Source: Lacrimispora algidixylanolytica
GTDB taxonomy: Bacteria; Bacillota; Clostridia; Lachnospirales; Lachnospiraceae
Reading direction: 5' to 3'
DNA: 64,000 nt
Assembly (NCBI RefSeq): GCF_003609635.1
Contig: NZ_MCIA01000001.1
Coordinates: forward strand, 160,906 to 224,905
The translations under genes and the position numbers were made by a program. Shown here piece by piece: positions 46,255 through 55,259 of this stretch. The notes beneath the pieces are model-generated. The model was not told where the DNA came from. It did not search any database and saw only the letters and a program-made list of their open reading frames with translations. Numbering within the stretch: the first letter of the stretch is position 1; each line of letters starts with the position of its first letter.

Positions 46255-46947
46255 TTGAAGACCATTGGATTAATCGGCGGAATGAGCTGGGAAAGTACTA
46301 TGACTTATTATCAAATCATCAATACAGCAGTGAAAGAAACGCTTGGAGGTCTGCACTCTGGAAAGATCCTCCTAAACAGCATAGATTTCTATGAAATTGA
46401 AAAACACCAGTCCAAAGGGGAATGGGAGGCTTGTGCCAGTATCATGATTAATGCTGCTAAAGCGCTTGAGACTGCCGGTGCCGATTTTATCGTAATCTGC
46501 ACCAATACCATGCATAAGGTGGTGCCGCAGATTCAAGAAGCCATATCCATTCCCATTCTTCACATAGCAGAAGCCGTTTCCCAGGTATTAAAGCAAAACC
46601 ATATTACAAAAGCGGCTTTGCTTGGAACAAAGTACACCATGACTCAGACCTTTTACATTGATAAGCTTAAGGAGGCCGGATTGGAAATCCTAGTTCCTGA
46701 ATCTAATGACATTGAGATTATAAACCGAGTGATTTTTGAAGAGCTATGCCTGGGCATCGTATCAGACCATTCAAAGAAGGAATATCTGCGCATCATCAGT
46801 CAGTTGGAGGAGATGGGCGCACAGGGTGTTATCCTTGGCTGTACCGAGATCGGTCTGATGATCGGACAGGCTGATACTTCACTTCCTGTATTTGATACCG
46901 CTAAAATCCATGCACAGGAAGCAGCGCGTTTTGCCTGCAATTCATAA
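46255..46947 (+). CDS. Aspartate/glutamate racemase family protein
   Basis: A 230-residue cofactor-independent racemase. The two catalytic cysteines are in VICTNTMHK and LGCTEIGLM, and the N-terminus KTIGLIGGMSWESTMTYY is typical of the aspartate racemase/YgeA branch. It would interconvert L- and D-amino acids. Translation starts at TTG 46255, eight bases after GGAGG. The amino-acid permease remnant nearby (47039-47218, opposite strand) hints at a once larger amino-acid locus. Confidence 0.92.
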   Translation: MKTIGLIGGMSWESTMTYYQIINTAVKETLGGLHSGKILLNSIDFYEIEKHQSKGEWEACASIMINAAKALETAGADFIVICTNTMHKVVPQIQEAISIPILHIAEAVSQVLKQNHITKAALLGTKYTMTQTFYIDKLKEAGLEILVPESNDIEIINRVIFEELCLGIVSDHSKKEYLRIISQLEEMGAQGVILGCTEIGLMIGQADTSLPVFDTAKIHAQEAARFACNS

Positions 46948-46962
46948 AACTAAGACAAAAAA

Positions 46963-47010
46963 GGAAAGAGAGAACGGCCCTAAGTTTCAGGCTGTTTTCT
47001 CTTTCTTTTT
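46963..47010 (+). terminator. Terminator of the racemase gene
   Basis: GGAAAGAGAGAACGGCC pairs with GGCTGTTTTCTCTTTC around a short loop and is followed by TTTTTG. Confidence 0.8.
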
Positions 47011-47038
47011 GTCTTTCCGATATAAAGTCAACCGTAAA

Positions 47039-47218
47039 TCAAGTCATATCTAGCTGTGGAACCGGACTTCTAAAAAATCTTGTGACCCACACCAGATATA
47101 AAAATCCAGATAACAGCCATAAAAATCCAACAATATGCGCATTGAATCCAAGGTTTACAAAGATCCATAAGGTGACAATAAGACCCACCAGAGGACTCAT
47201 CAAGCTCTCTGTCCTTTG
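47039..47218 (-). pseudogene. C-terminal remnant of an APC-family amino-acid permease
   Basis: The minus strand reads RTESLMSPLVGLIVTLWIF, then VNLGFNAHIVGFLWLLSG and FLYLVWVTRFFRSPVPQL before a TGA at 47039-47041. Two membrane helices and the SPLVGL...R pattern match the end of APC-type (basic amino acid/polyamine) permeases. An in-frame stop lies upstream, and there is no start codon or ribosome binding site, so about 400 residues are gone. It accounts for most of the gap between the racemase and AraC genes. Confidence 0.65.
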
Positions 47219-47269
47219 TATTTATAGGCTCAAAAATTTAACAATACTCGACGTAATACTAAAATAGAT

Positions 47270-48241
47270 TCAACACATTTGCCATTGTTTTCTGAATTCA
47301 TTGGGTGTTAGTCCAGTCATTCGTTTGAACAAAACAGAGAAGCTGGCGTGTCTCTTATACCCCACTGCATTCGCCACTCTGCTAATATCCCAATCAGAGT
47401 TTAGTAGTATTTGTTTGGCTTTTTCAATCCGTAGGGCCTGGGTTCGTTCTGTAATCGTTGTTCCGAAAGCGAGTTTGAATGCACCCGTCAATTTATTCTG
47501 ACTCATACAGGCTATTTTAACAAGAGTATTTAAGGAGATATGGGCTGTGTAATGTTGGTCCAGGTAAGCGTGTACTTTAAGCAAGCTCTCCATCTCCCAG
47601 TCTGGAATAGGGGATTTTGAAGTATACATGGATTGATTTTCTTCCCATTGCATGATCAGTGCAATGATCTCCAGAATTTTACCTTCATAAAACATCTTCG
47701 CTGTAGCGGCAGATGGCCTAGCAGCACGAATTTGTTTGAGCGCCATTGATACTTCGGGAATTGTATCGCTGCCGTTTAATTTAGGCAATATACGCTCTAA
47801 TCCTTGAAAGCTTTTGGGATATCGATCTGACAGGAACTTCTCACTAAATTCCGGTAAAAAGGAAAGCCCCATACTGCTGATGGGCGTTTCTTTTTGTATC
47901 TTTTGATCATATCGTTCTTCCTGTCCAACATAACCAAGCAGGTTTTCCGTATGCAAATTTATGCCATCATAAATCATTTTTGCCATAGGAGAGCTGTAGC
48001 TTCCCAGATTCAAAAAGGATGGGTGCTCATATTGCAGTGCAAAGTTTTCCTTAAAATCAAAATGATAGGTGCTTATGGCACACAGCGCCTCTACCGGGTA
48101 AATCCAATAGTAACCTGTCCCAACAGAAGAATCCAGTTCATAATATAATCCGCAACGCTTAAAATTGGAGGGTGCCTTTGTTTCACGAAATCCTAAGGTT
48201 GAAAATAACGGCAAATAGAGTTGTTCCAAGATTGTTTCCAC
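47270..48241 (-). CDS. AraC-family transcriptional regulator
   Basis: A 323-residue regulator with an N-terminal ligand-type region and a C-terminal pair of helix-turn-helices (ISLNTLVKIACMSQNKLTGAFK and WDISRVANAVGYKRHASFSVLFKRMTGLTPNEFRK). I take the start as GTG 48241, preceded by AAGGGGG. It is divergent from the two ABC half-transporters and the ECF genes, in the same way that YbtA-type AraC regulators stand beside ybtPQ. It is probably the activator of that operon and may sense the imported molecule. Confidence 0.9.
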   Translation of the reverse strand: METILEQLYLPLFSTLGFRETKAPSNFKRCGLYYELDSSVGTGYYWIYPVEALCAISTYHFDFKENFALQYEHPSFLNLGSYSSPMAKMIYDGINLHTENLLGYVGQEERYDQKIQKETPISSMGLSFLPEFSEKFLSDRYPKSFQGLERILPKLNGSDTIPEVSMALKQIRAARPSAATAKMFYEGKILEIIALIMQWEENQSMYTSKSPIPDWEMESLLKVHAYLDQHYTAHISLNTLVKIACMSQNKLTGAFKLAFGTTITERTQALRIEKAKQILLNSDWDISRVANAVGYKRHASFSVLFKRMTGLTPNEFRKQWQMC

Positions 48242-48310
48242 TGATAAAGCCCCCTTCTTTTGCAAATTCACAAACCTTTTTAGCGGTCTGTCATATGCAG
48301 TGCAAACCAA

Positions 48311-48359
48311 TTGACTGTATCTATAGAATAGAATACAGTGTAGTTAGATTGCACTAACT
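48311..48359 (+). promoter_or_regulatory. Promoter and dyads upstream of the ABC/ECF operon
   Basis: TTGACT (48311-48316), a 17-bp spacer and TACAGT (48334-48339). The inverted repeat ACTGTAT-N12-ATACAGT (48314-48339) covers the promoter, and a second one, AGTTAG-N6-CTAACT (48342-48359), follows at once. The first suits the AraC regulator; the second has GTTAG/CTAAC arms as in the dyad before the FeoA gene, but with a wider gap. Confidence 0.5.
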
Positions 48360-48440
48360 CATTTATTATATCATGCTTTTCTATGGTTTAAAAGATGTTT
48401 ACAGCAAATCGAAAATACAATAAAAGGAAGAGGAAAACAA

Positions 48441-50228
48441 TTGAAAAAAACAACATTGCTTCCCCGCTTAATGAGCTATGCGGGAACGTATAAAATATCC
48501 ATGATTTTGTCGTGGCTTTTTTCTGCACTGGGAGGAATCTTAAGCTTAGGACCGTATATCTGCATCTATTTTGCCGCTCAAACACTGCTGGAAGCCGGGG
48601 AAAATCTCACCCTGCTCAATCGTGAGCAAATGGCACACTTTGGCTGGATGGCGGTTACTCTGACTGGATTTTCATTTATGCTCTATGGATTGGGGCTGTT
48701 ATTTTCTCATTTAGCCGCATTTAATCTTATGGCAAATTTGAGAATTCAATTGATACGTCATCTAGGTGAACTTCCACTTGGGTTCCATATATCAAACCCC
48801 AGCGGTAAGCTTCGCAAAATCATTGAAAGAAATACAGAAAGTATGGAAAATTTTGTAGCTCACCAGCTTCCTGATTTAACACAGGCTGTTGTGACGCCAC
48901 TGGCATTTCTTGTGAGTATGATTCTTTTCGACTGGCGTTTGGCGCTGATTTGTCTGATTCCAATCGCCATAGGATTTGTGATATTAGGCTCTATGCTTCA
49001 GGGGGAGAGCAGCGGATTTTTGGAGCAATATCAAAAATCTCAGGCTGATATGAGCAATGCAGCCGTTGAATATGTGCGAGGTATTTCCGTTGTTAAGGTT
49101 TTTGGGCAAACGGTACACTCCTTTAAGAACTTTCATGATTCCATTATGAATTACAAAAGTTTTGTAACACAATATTCACTATCTATGGGAAAACCAATGA
49201 GCGGCTACATTGCTTGCGTTCATGGAATTTTTTTTGTACTTATACCCGCAGGTATCACTTTTTATCAGATATCCTCTAATCCGAAAGGATTTATCCTGAG
49301 TTTTATATTTTTTATTGTATTCACTCCTTTGGTTGCTGTCATGCTGATGAAAGTCATGTACAGTTCCTCCAATAAACTGATTACAACGCAGGCATTGGAT
49401 ACGATTGAAAGTCTTTTAAACGAAAAACAGATGCCACAGGCTATAAACTCTCAAAAGCCATCTTCCTACAATATCGTTTTTGATTCTGTCTCGTTTCAAT
49501 ATGAAAAAAACGGATCCAAAACTATAGATCAGCTCTCCTTTACCGCAAAAGCAGGCACTGTTACAGCTCTGGTGGGTGCATCCGGCGGGGGAAAGAGTAC
49601 GGTTGCCAATTTAATCGCTCGGTTTTGGGATGTGGATGATGGTAGCATTTGTGTTGGGGGTGTAAACGTAAAAGATATGGATTACGACCAGTGGCTAAGT
49701 CAGGTAAGCTTTGTCTTTCAGGATGTGAATCTGTTTAAAATGAGCATTGCAGAAAATGTTGCGTTCAGCAAACCGACTGCCACAGAGGAAGAGATTCTAA
49801 AAGCGCTTTCTCTGGCACAATGCGATGACATCCTAGCAAAGCTACCCGATGGCATACACACGGTTATTGGCACCAAAGGCGTATATCTTTCCGGTGGAGA
49901 GATGCAGCGCATTGCCCTCGCAAGAGCAATCTTAAAGGATTCGCCTGTTGTACTGCTAGATGAAGCGACAGCCTTTGCCGACCCGGAAAATGAATATAAA
50001 ATCCAAAAAGCATTGGATGTTTTGATGCAAGGAAAGACAGTGCTTATGATTGCTCATCGTCTCTCCACCATCACCTCAGCCGAGCAGATTTTAGTGCTAA
50101 AAAACGGCAGACTTGCCGAGCGGGGCTCACACACAGAACTGTTAGAACTTAGTGGCCTTTATGCAGGTATGTACAAGGAATATCAGTCTGGCACATCATG
50201 GAAAATCGGAGGGAAAACCCATGCTTAA
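48441..50228 (+). CDS. ABC half-transporter, siderophore-import-like (YbtP/IrtA type)
   Basis: A 595-residue type I exporter-fold half-transporter: membrane domain (1-320), Walker A GASGGGKST, signature LSGGEMQRIALARAI and Walker B VVLLDEATAFADPENE. The DEATAFADPENE form is characteristic of the YbtPQ/IrtAB group, exporter-fold proteins that import metal-loaded siderophores. Start at TTG 48441 with GGAAGAGG upstream. It overlaps the next half-transporter gene by 8 bases; the two should form a heterodimer. Substrate not shown. Confidence 0.88.
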   Translation: MKKTTLLPRLMSYAGTYKISMILSWLFSALGGILSLGPYICIYFAAQTLLEAGENLTLLNREQMAHFGWMAVTLTGFSFMLYGLGLLFSHLAAFNLMANLRIQLIRHLGELPLGFHISNPSGKLRKIIERNTESMENFVAHQLPDLTQAVVTPLAFLVSMILFDWRLALICLIPIAIGFVILGSMLQGESSGFLEQYQKSQADMSNAAVEYVRGISVVKVFGQTVHSFKNFHDSIMNYKSFVTQYSLSMGKPMSGYIACVHGIFFVLIPAGITFYQISSNPKGFILSFIFFIVFTPLVAVMLMKVMYSSSNKLITTQALDTIESLLNEKQMPQAINSQKPSSYNIVFDSVSFQYEKNGSKTIDQLSFTAKAGTVTALVGASGGGKSTVANLIARFWDVDDGSICVGGVNVKDMDYDQWLSQVSFVFQDVNLFKMSIAENVAFSKPTATEEEILKALSLAQCDDILAKLPDGIHTVIGTKGVYLSGGEMQRIALARAILKDSPVVLLDEATAFADPENEYKIQKALDVLMQGKTVLMIAHRLSTITSAEQILVLKNGRLAERGSHTELLELSGLYAGMYKEYQSGTSWKIGGKTHA

Positions 50229-51969
50229 AAATACGTTTTCGTTAACAGATAAAGGCTATTCAAATGTGAGAAAGGGAATCTTGCTTACCGCATTGCATAA
50301 TATTAGTGTTATGCTTCCGGCTGTATTATTGATGCTACTTGCATCGGACATGGTTCAGAAGTATTTTGGAAAGAGTACAAAGAGTATCCCCTTGTTTCCA
50401 TATTGGAGTATGGCACTGCTTCTGTTGCTGTTTATCTATTGGGTTTACCGCTGGACTTACAAAGAAACCTATGTTGCTGCCTATGAGGAAAGTGCCAATG
50501 CTCGCATCTCACTTGCCGAAAAGATAAGGAAACTGCCTCTCTCCTACTTTGGCAACAGAGATTTAAGCGATCTAACCAGCACGTTGATGGACGACACTAC
50601 CACGGTGGAACATACCTTGGCAACTGGACTTTGTGAGCTTTTCGGTGGTATTATTTCGAGCACTGTCATTTTACTGACTTTATTCTGCTATGACTGGCGA
50701 ATGAGCTTGAGCCTATTTATTTGCCTGCCCATTTCGCTTTCCGTACTCGCAATTTCCCACAAGGTCAGTTCGTCTTCCAATCGAAAGAACAGAAATGCAA
50801 AGCTGGGTGTCAGTGAATGCATTCAGGAGTATCTGGAAAATATAAAACTGGTACAAACATCTCCCCAAAAGGAATCCTACCGTATGCGGGTAGAACAGAA
50901 AATCAAGAAGGTAGTTCATACCGCTATGGTTTATGAACTAATTATGGGAATTTTCATCAGCAGCGCCTATAACATCTTACGCGTGGGGTTAGGACTTGTG
51001 GTAGTTACAGGCTCTTATTTGGTAACACACGGAGAGCTTGATTTCATTGGATTTTTATTGTTTCTTTTTGTAGCGGCTCGTATTTATGACCCTCTCACTA
51101 CGGTTTTCTTTAAAATAGGTGAGTTCTTTTATTCGCTTGTCAGTGCCTCAAGAATTCGTGAAATACGAGATTACCCTGCTCAGACAGGAAAACAAGTTAT
51201 CGTCCTAAATTCTTTTGACATTACATTTGACCATGTTTCCTTTGCCTACAATACCGACACCGTCCTCCATGACGTATCCTTTGTGGCTGAGCAAGGACAA
51301 ATCACAGCCCTGGTCGGCCCATCCGGCTGTGGCAAAAGTACACTGAGCAAGCTGGCCTCGCGTTTTTGGGATGTAAGCGATGGAAGGATTTTAATTGACG
51401 GTAAAAATATCAATGAAATTGATCCGGAAACTCTTCTAAGCTATTTTTCTATTGTATTTCAGGATGTGGTACTGTTTAATGATACGATATACAACAACAT
51501 TAAAATTGGAAAGCTGGAGGCAACAAAGGAAGAAATTATTGCGGCTGCCCAAATGGCTCGGTGCGAGGATTTTATTCTTAAGCTCCCCCATGGCTATGAC
51601 ACAGTCATCGGAGAAAACGGAAAAACCCTTTCTGGCGGAGAAAGACAGCGCATTTCCATTGCCAGAGCTTTTCTCAAGAATGCGCCCATTGTGCTTTTGG
51701 ATGAAGCTACAGCTTCTCTCGACCCAGAAAACGAAACACTCATTCAGGAAGCAATTGGTAAACTGACTCGCAACAAGACGGTGCTGATTATCGCCCACAG
51801 ATTGCGTTCTATAGAGGATTGCGACAAAATTGTTGTCCTTAATGCGGGAAAAATACAAGAAATGGGCCGACACCAAGAACTGATGGAATCAAACGGATTG
51901 TACCATCATCTGTTTGAATTGCAAAGGGAAAGCTCCGTATGGGGCGTTGGCGCTATGAAGCAGACCTAG
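50221..51969 (+). CDS. ABC half-transporter, siderophore-import-like (YbtQ/IrtB type)
   Basis: A 582-residue partner half-transporter: membrane domain, Walker A GPSGCGKST, signature LSGGERQRISIARAF and Walker B IVLLDEATASLDPENE, all canonical. The start at 50221 has CGGAGGG before it and lies in the end of the previous gene, so translation is coupled. A hairpin (51988-52018) follows before the ECF genes, which may lower but not abolish read-through. Confidence 0.9.
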   Translation: MLKNTFSLTDKGYSNVRKGILLTALHNISVMLPAVLLMLLASDMVQKYFGKSTKSIPLFPYWSMALLLLLFIYWVYRWTYKETYVAAYEESANARISLAEKIRKLPLSYFGNRDLSDLTSTLMDDTTTVEHTLATGLCELFGGIISSTVILLTLFCYDWRMSLSLFICLPISLSVLAISHKVSSSSNRKNRNAKLGVSECIQEYLENIKLVQTSPQKESYRMRVEQKIKKVVHTAMVYELIMGIFISSAYNILRVGLGLVVVTGSYLVTHGELDFIGFLLFLFVAARIYDPLTTVFFKIGEFFYSLVSASRIREIRDYPAQTGKQVIVLNSFDITFDHVSFAYNTDTVLHDVSFVAEQGQITALVGPSGCGKSTLSKLASRFWDVSDGRILIDGKNINEIDPETLLSYFSIVFQDVVLFNDTIYNNIKIGKLEATKEEIIAAAQMARCEDFILKLPHGYDTVIGENGKTLSGGERQRISIARAFLKNAPIVLLDEATASLDPENETLIQEAIGKLTRNKTVLIIAHRLRSIEDCDKIVVLNAGKIQEMGRHQELMESNGLYHHLFELQRESSVWGVGAMKQT

Positions 51970-51987
51970 ATAACATAACAATATATG

Positions 51988-52018
51988 GCAAGGGAAAAGA
52001 TTGGCTCTTTTTCCTTGC
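51988..52018 (+). terminator. Possible partial terminator between ABC and ECF genes
   Basis: GCAAGGGAAAAG pairs with CTTTTTCCTTGC (one mismatch) around a 7-base loop, followed by TCTTTATTG, an imperfect U-tract. The remaining sequence up to 52206 shows no gene or clear promoter. Confidence 0.5.
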
Positions 52019-52206
52019 TCTTTATTGTTATTATATTTTTGCAAATTCATCTTTTTTTTTTGCAATTTGTCAAATGCCAGAAAAATCTATTGACGAATGA
52101 ACCGCTCCACGCAATAATAAGCAATGCAGTTAGCTTCGTCTAACCCGCTGAAAATAATGATGTGGCAAGTCTTTTATTTTGCACCTCCCCAGAAAGGAAG
52201 ATTAAA

Positions 52207-52956
52207 TTGATTCAACGAGTACAAAATATGGCAATTTCCACAGTTTCACTTTATGGTGATTATAGGCGAACCATAGAGCCTAGAACAAAGCTGTTGATAC
52301 TTTTGATCGTAAACATAACCAGTTTTGTTCAGAACAATATCTTGTGTGAAACGCTTTGCATAGCCCTGATTACCATTGCGATGATATACCACCGAAGTTA
52401 TGGTCTGGCCATTAAAAATTTGATTTTCTTTGGAGCAATGGCACTTTTCATCCTACTTACACTAAGGGTTGAAAATACAATCGTAGGAATGCTGTCTGTT
52501 GTACTAATTATGGCAAGAAAGATATTCCCTACCTTTATGTTTGCAGCCTTACTCATGTCAACCACCCAGGTTGGCGAGATGACATCATCTCTCCAAGCCA
52601 TGCATACCCCCCGCCAGATTACAATTCCCATCGTGGTAATCATGCGATTTTTCCCTACAATCAAAGAAGAAAGCAAGGGGATTTTGGAGGCCGCAAAAGT
52701 GAGGGGCATTTGCTTTACACCTTGGAATATTTTAAAATCTCCGGGGCAAATGATGGAGTATATTATGGTTCCCTTAATCATGCAGCTTTCTGTCGTCGCT
52801 GAGGAATTGTCTGCTGCGGCAGTGACCAAAGGAATCGACTCAGACAAGAAGAGGACCTCTTTGTATCAGACTCATTTTAGCGCAATGGATCTTGTTTTTA
52901 CAGTATTATTTTCTGCAAATTTGGTATTTGCTTTCGTAGGAGGTGGCGTATGGTAG
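52207..52956 (+). CDS. ECF transporter T component (EcfT/CbiQ type)
   Basis: A 249-residue membrane protein with four to five helices and the coupling-helix motifs AAKVRGI (Ala-x-x-x-Arg-Gly form) and AVTKGID of EcfT/CbiQ proteins, which grip the two ATPase domains. A TTG start at 52207 is preferred for the AGAAAGGAAG site upstream; ATG 52231 is an alternative. The gene overlaps the fused ATPase gene by 7 bases. Together with the ATPase and the MptD-type S protein it makes a complete dedicated ECF importer. Confidence 0.9.
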   Translation: MIQRVQNMAISTVSLYGDYRRTIEPRTKLLILLIVNITSFVQNNILCETLCIALITIAMIYHRSYGLAIKNLIFFGAMALFILLTLRVENTIVGMLSVVLIMARKIFPTFMFAALLMSTTQVGEMTSSLQAMHTPRQITIPIVVIMRFFPTIKEESKGILEAAKVRGICFTPWNILKSPGQMMEYIMVPLIMQLSVVAEELSAAAVTKGIDSDKKRTSLYQTHFSAMDLVFTVLFSANLVFAFVGGGVW

Positions 52957-54440
52957 GCAATCAATTCGCTGTAAAAATGGAACATGTAAACTTTACTTAT
53001 TCAAGCCGTCCGGAGGAGGGGCTACGGGATATTAACCTGTCAGTTCGCCGTGGTGAATGCGTCCTTTTAACCGGAGCAAGTGGTTGTGGCAAAACCTCCC
53101 TCACCAGAATTGTGAATGGCTTGATCCCTCATTTCTATGAAGGAGAACTCAGCGGAGAAATCAACATTGACGGACAAAGCGTCACAAGCTGGAAGCTTGA
53201 TGAGCTTTCCATGAAGGTAGGCTCAGTTTTTCAAAATCCACGCAGCCAATTTTTTAATTTAGACACAACAAACGAAATTGCTTTTGGGTGCGAAAATTTA
53301 GGTATAAGCAGAGAGGAAATATTACAGAGAGTTAAAAAAACAGTTGAGGATTTGCAGATTGATCGACTGTTGAATCGAAACATTTTTTCCCTTTCAGGTG
53401 GAGAAAAGCAAATGCTTGCAATTGCTTCTGCCTATGCGTTAGGGCCGGATATATTTGTTTTAGATGAACCGTCCGCAAATCTGGATGCAATTGCAACCAA
53501 TCAATTGCGAGAGGTTCTTGAAACGTTAAAACGGGAAGGAAAAACCATTTTAATCGCGGAACATCGACTGTATTATTTGGCAGACATTGTGGATCGCGTT
53601 TTATATATGGAAAAAGGTCGAATCGTTCAAGAGTGGAGTGCCAACGAGTTCAGCCAAGTCAGCAAAGAGCAGAGAATCAAATTGGGCCTTCGTGCATGGA
53701 ACTTATCACAGGTACCGCTTGAGACTCATAGGAATACAAAGCAAGAGGAATCGTCCATTACTGTGGAGCACCTCAATGTGGCATATACGAAAAATGCCCC
53801 TGTTTTACGGGATATAAGCTGTGTCATGCAAAAAAATAAAACAACTGCAATTATTGGAAAAAACGGTCATGGCAAATCTACTTTTGCACGGTGCTTATGC
53901 GGACTTACCAAAGAAAGTTCCGGCAAAATCTTCTATTGTGGCAAAGAACAGCCTTACAAACATAGATCCGGTGAGAACTATCTTGTCATGCAGGACCCAA
54001 ATTATCAGCTGTTTAGCGACAGTGTAATAGGCGAAGTGGAGCTTTCCCTAAAAAGTAGCAGGAACAAGAAAACCACTGATGCCACCAAGATTTTAACCCT
54101 TTTATCACTCAACGAATTTGCCAAACAGCATCCTATGAGCTTATCCGGTGGGCAAAAGCAACGATTGGCAATTGCTGCTGGTATTGCACAAGATGCAGAC
54201 ATTCTTATTCTAGACGAGCCTACCAGTGGACTGGATTACAGCAATATGCTGCGAGTACATACGCTCTTAGAACAACTGCAAGAGACAGGAAAAGAAATCA
54301 TCGTCATCACACATGACTATGAATTTTTAATGAATACCTGTGACTACGTAATTGAAATCGAAGAAGGGGTAATTGCCGAATGTTATTCGGTTAACAAAGA
54401 AAATCAACATAAATTATTACGTTTTTTCGCAAATATATAA
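52950..54440 (+). CDS. ECF transporter ATPase with two fused NBDs
   Basis: A 496-residue protein with two ABC ATPase domains. First half: Walker A GASGCGKTS, signature LSGGEKQMLAIA, Walker B IFVLDEPSANLD. Second half: Walker A GKNGHGKST, signature LSGGQKQRLAIA, Walker B ILILDEPTSGLD. It joins EcfA and EcfA' in one chain, powering a dedicated ECF importer. GGAGGTGGCG precedes the ATG inside the EcfT gene. Confidence 0.94.
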   Translation: MVGNQFAVKMEHVNFTYSSRPEEGLRDINLSVRRGECVLLTGASGCGKTSLTRIVNGLIPHFYEGELSGEINIDGQSVTSWKLDELSMKVGSVFQNPRSQFFNLDTTNEIAFGCENLGISREEILQRVKKTVEDLQIDRLLNRNIFSLSGGEKQMLAIASAYALGPDIFVLDEPSANLDAIATNQLREVLETLKREGKTILIAEHRLYYLADIVDRVLYMEKGRIVQEWSANEFSQVSKEQRIKLGLRAWNLSQVPLETHRNTKQEESSITVEHLNVAYTKNAPVLRDISCVMQKNKTTAIIGKNGHGKSTFARCLCGLTKESSGKIFYCGKEQPYKHRSGENYLVMQDPNYQLFSDSVIGEVELSLKSSRNKKTTDATKILTLLSLNEFAKQHPMSLSGGQKQRLAIAAGIAQDADILILDEPTSGLDYSNMLRVHTLLEQLQETGKEIIVITHDYEFLMNTCDYVIEIEEGVIAECYSVNKENQHKLLRFFANI

Positions 54441-54461
54441 AACGAAAAGGAGAAATACCGT

Positions 54462-55067
54462 ATGAATACGAAAGGAAAGAAAATCAGCTTGTCAAGCAAG
54501 GACTTAATAAATATTTCTATTTTTACATTGCTTTTTGCTATTTGCATGTTCCTAGTTGCAGGGATAGCAGGAATGATACCCACTGGGTTTGTTTTCCACG
54601 GTGCAATTGCCGCAATACCCTGCGGAATTATCTATATGTATATGCGAGCCAAAACACCAAAGAAAAATGCCATTATTGTACAGTCAATTCTCTTTGCTAT
54701 TATATACTTTGTTATGGGCAATCCCATAACGGTACCCATTGCAATTTTAATAGGAGGTGGCCTTGCTGAGGTTATATCTGCGACAGGCAAATATACCAGT
54801 TTTTGGAGAAATACAATTGGATTTGCTGTATTGACAGTAATCACTTGGCTAGGATTCATGTTCAATATGCATTTCCAAAAACAATATTATATGGAGTACG
54901 CAACCGGAAGGGGATCCTCAGCAGCGTATGTGGAAAATCTTCTTAATCTTGCCAACGGGCCCATGTTCTACATTGCTCTTGTGGCAACTATTATTTGTTC
55001 ATTTATAGGGGCACTTCTAGGACGCAATTTGCTGAAAAAGCATTTTGAAAAAGCAGGTATGGTTTAA
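54462..55067 (+). CDS. ECF transporter S component, MptD/Trep_Strep family
   Basis: A 201-residue membrane protein with about six helices and an MptD-type S-component pattern (FTLLFAICMFLVAGIAGMIPTG; GNPITVPIAILIGGGLAEVI). The S component binds the substrate; this family (PF09605) has no firmly assigned ligand that I know. AAAGGAG precedes the ATG. Its partners are the EcfT and fused EcfA encoded just upstream, and the two YbtPQ-like half-transporters encoded before those. Confidence 0.88.
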   Translation: MNTKGKKISLSSKDLINISIFTLLFAICMFLVAGIAGMIPTGFVFHGAIAAIPCGIIYMYMRAKTPKKNAIIVQSILFAIIYFVMGNPITVPIAILIGGGLAEVISATGKYTSFWRNTIGFAVLTVITWLGFMFNMHFQKQYYMEYATGRGSSAAYVENLLNLANGPMFYIALVATIICSFIGALLGRNLLKKHFEKAGMV

Positions 55068-55080
55068 ACTGCAGATACAG

Positions 55081-55173
55081 TTACCCATATTTGCCCAAAT
55101 TGTTTAACACGGCTTTTCCGACGATTTCAATGTTAGGATATCGCAATCCATGGATAATTGCTTCGTTTAGAGG
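55081..55173 (-). pseudogene. Short open fragment, possible gene remnant
   Basis: The minus strand reads PLNEAIIHGLRYPNIEIV, then GKAVLNNLGKYG and a stop at 55081. It looks protein-like but has no start or ribosome binding site, and I cannot assign a family. The rest of 55068-55259 contains nothing recognisable. Confidence 0.2.
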
Positions 55174-55259
55174 TTACCTATTCATAACTTTCTAGGCAAG
55201 TCTTATACTGCCGTAATGACTTTAAGCTTTTCCTTATAGCTATTTATCATAAGACTGTT

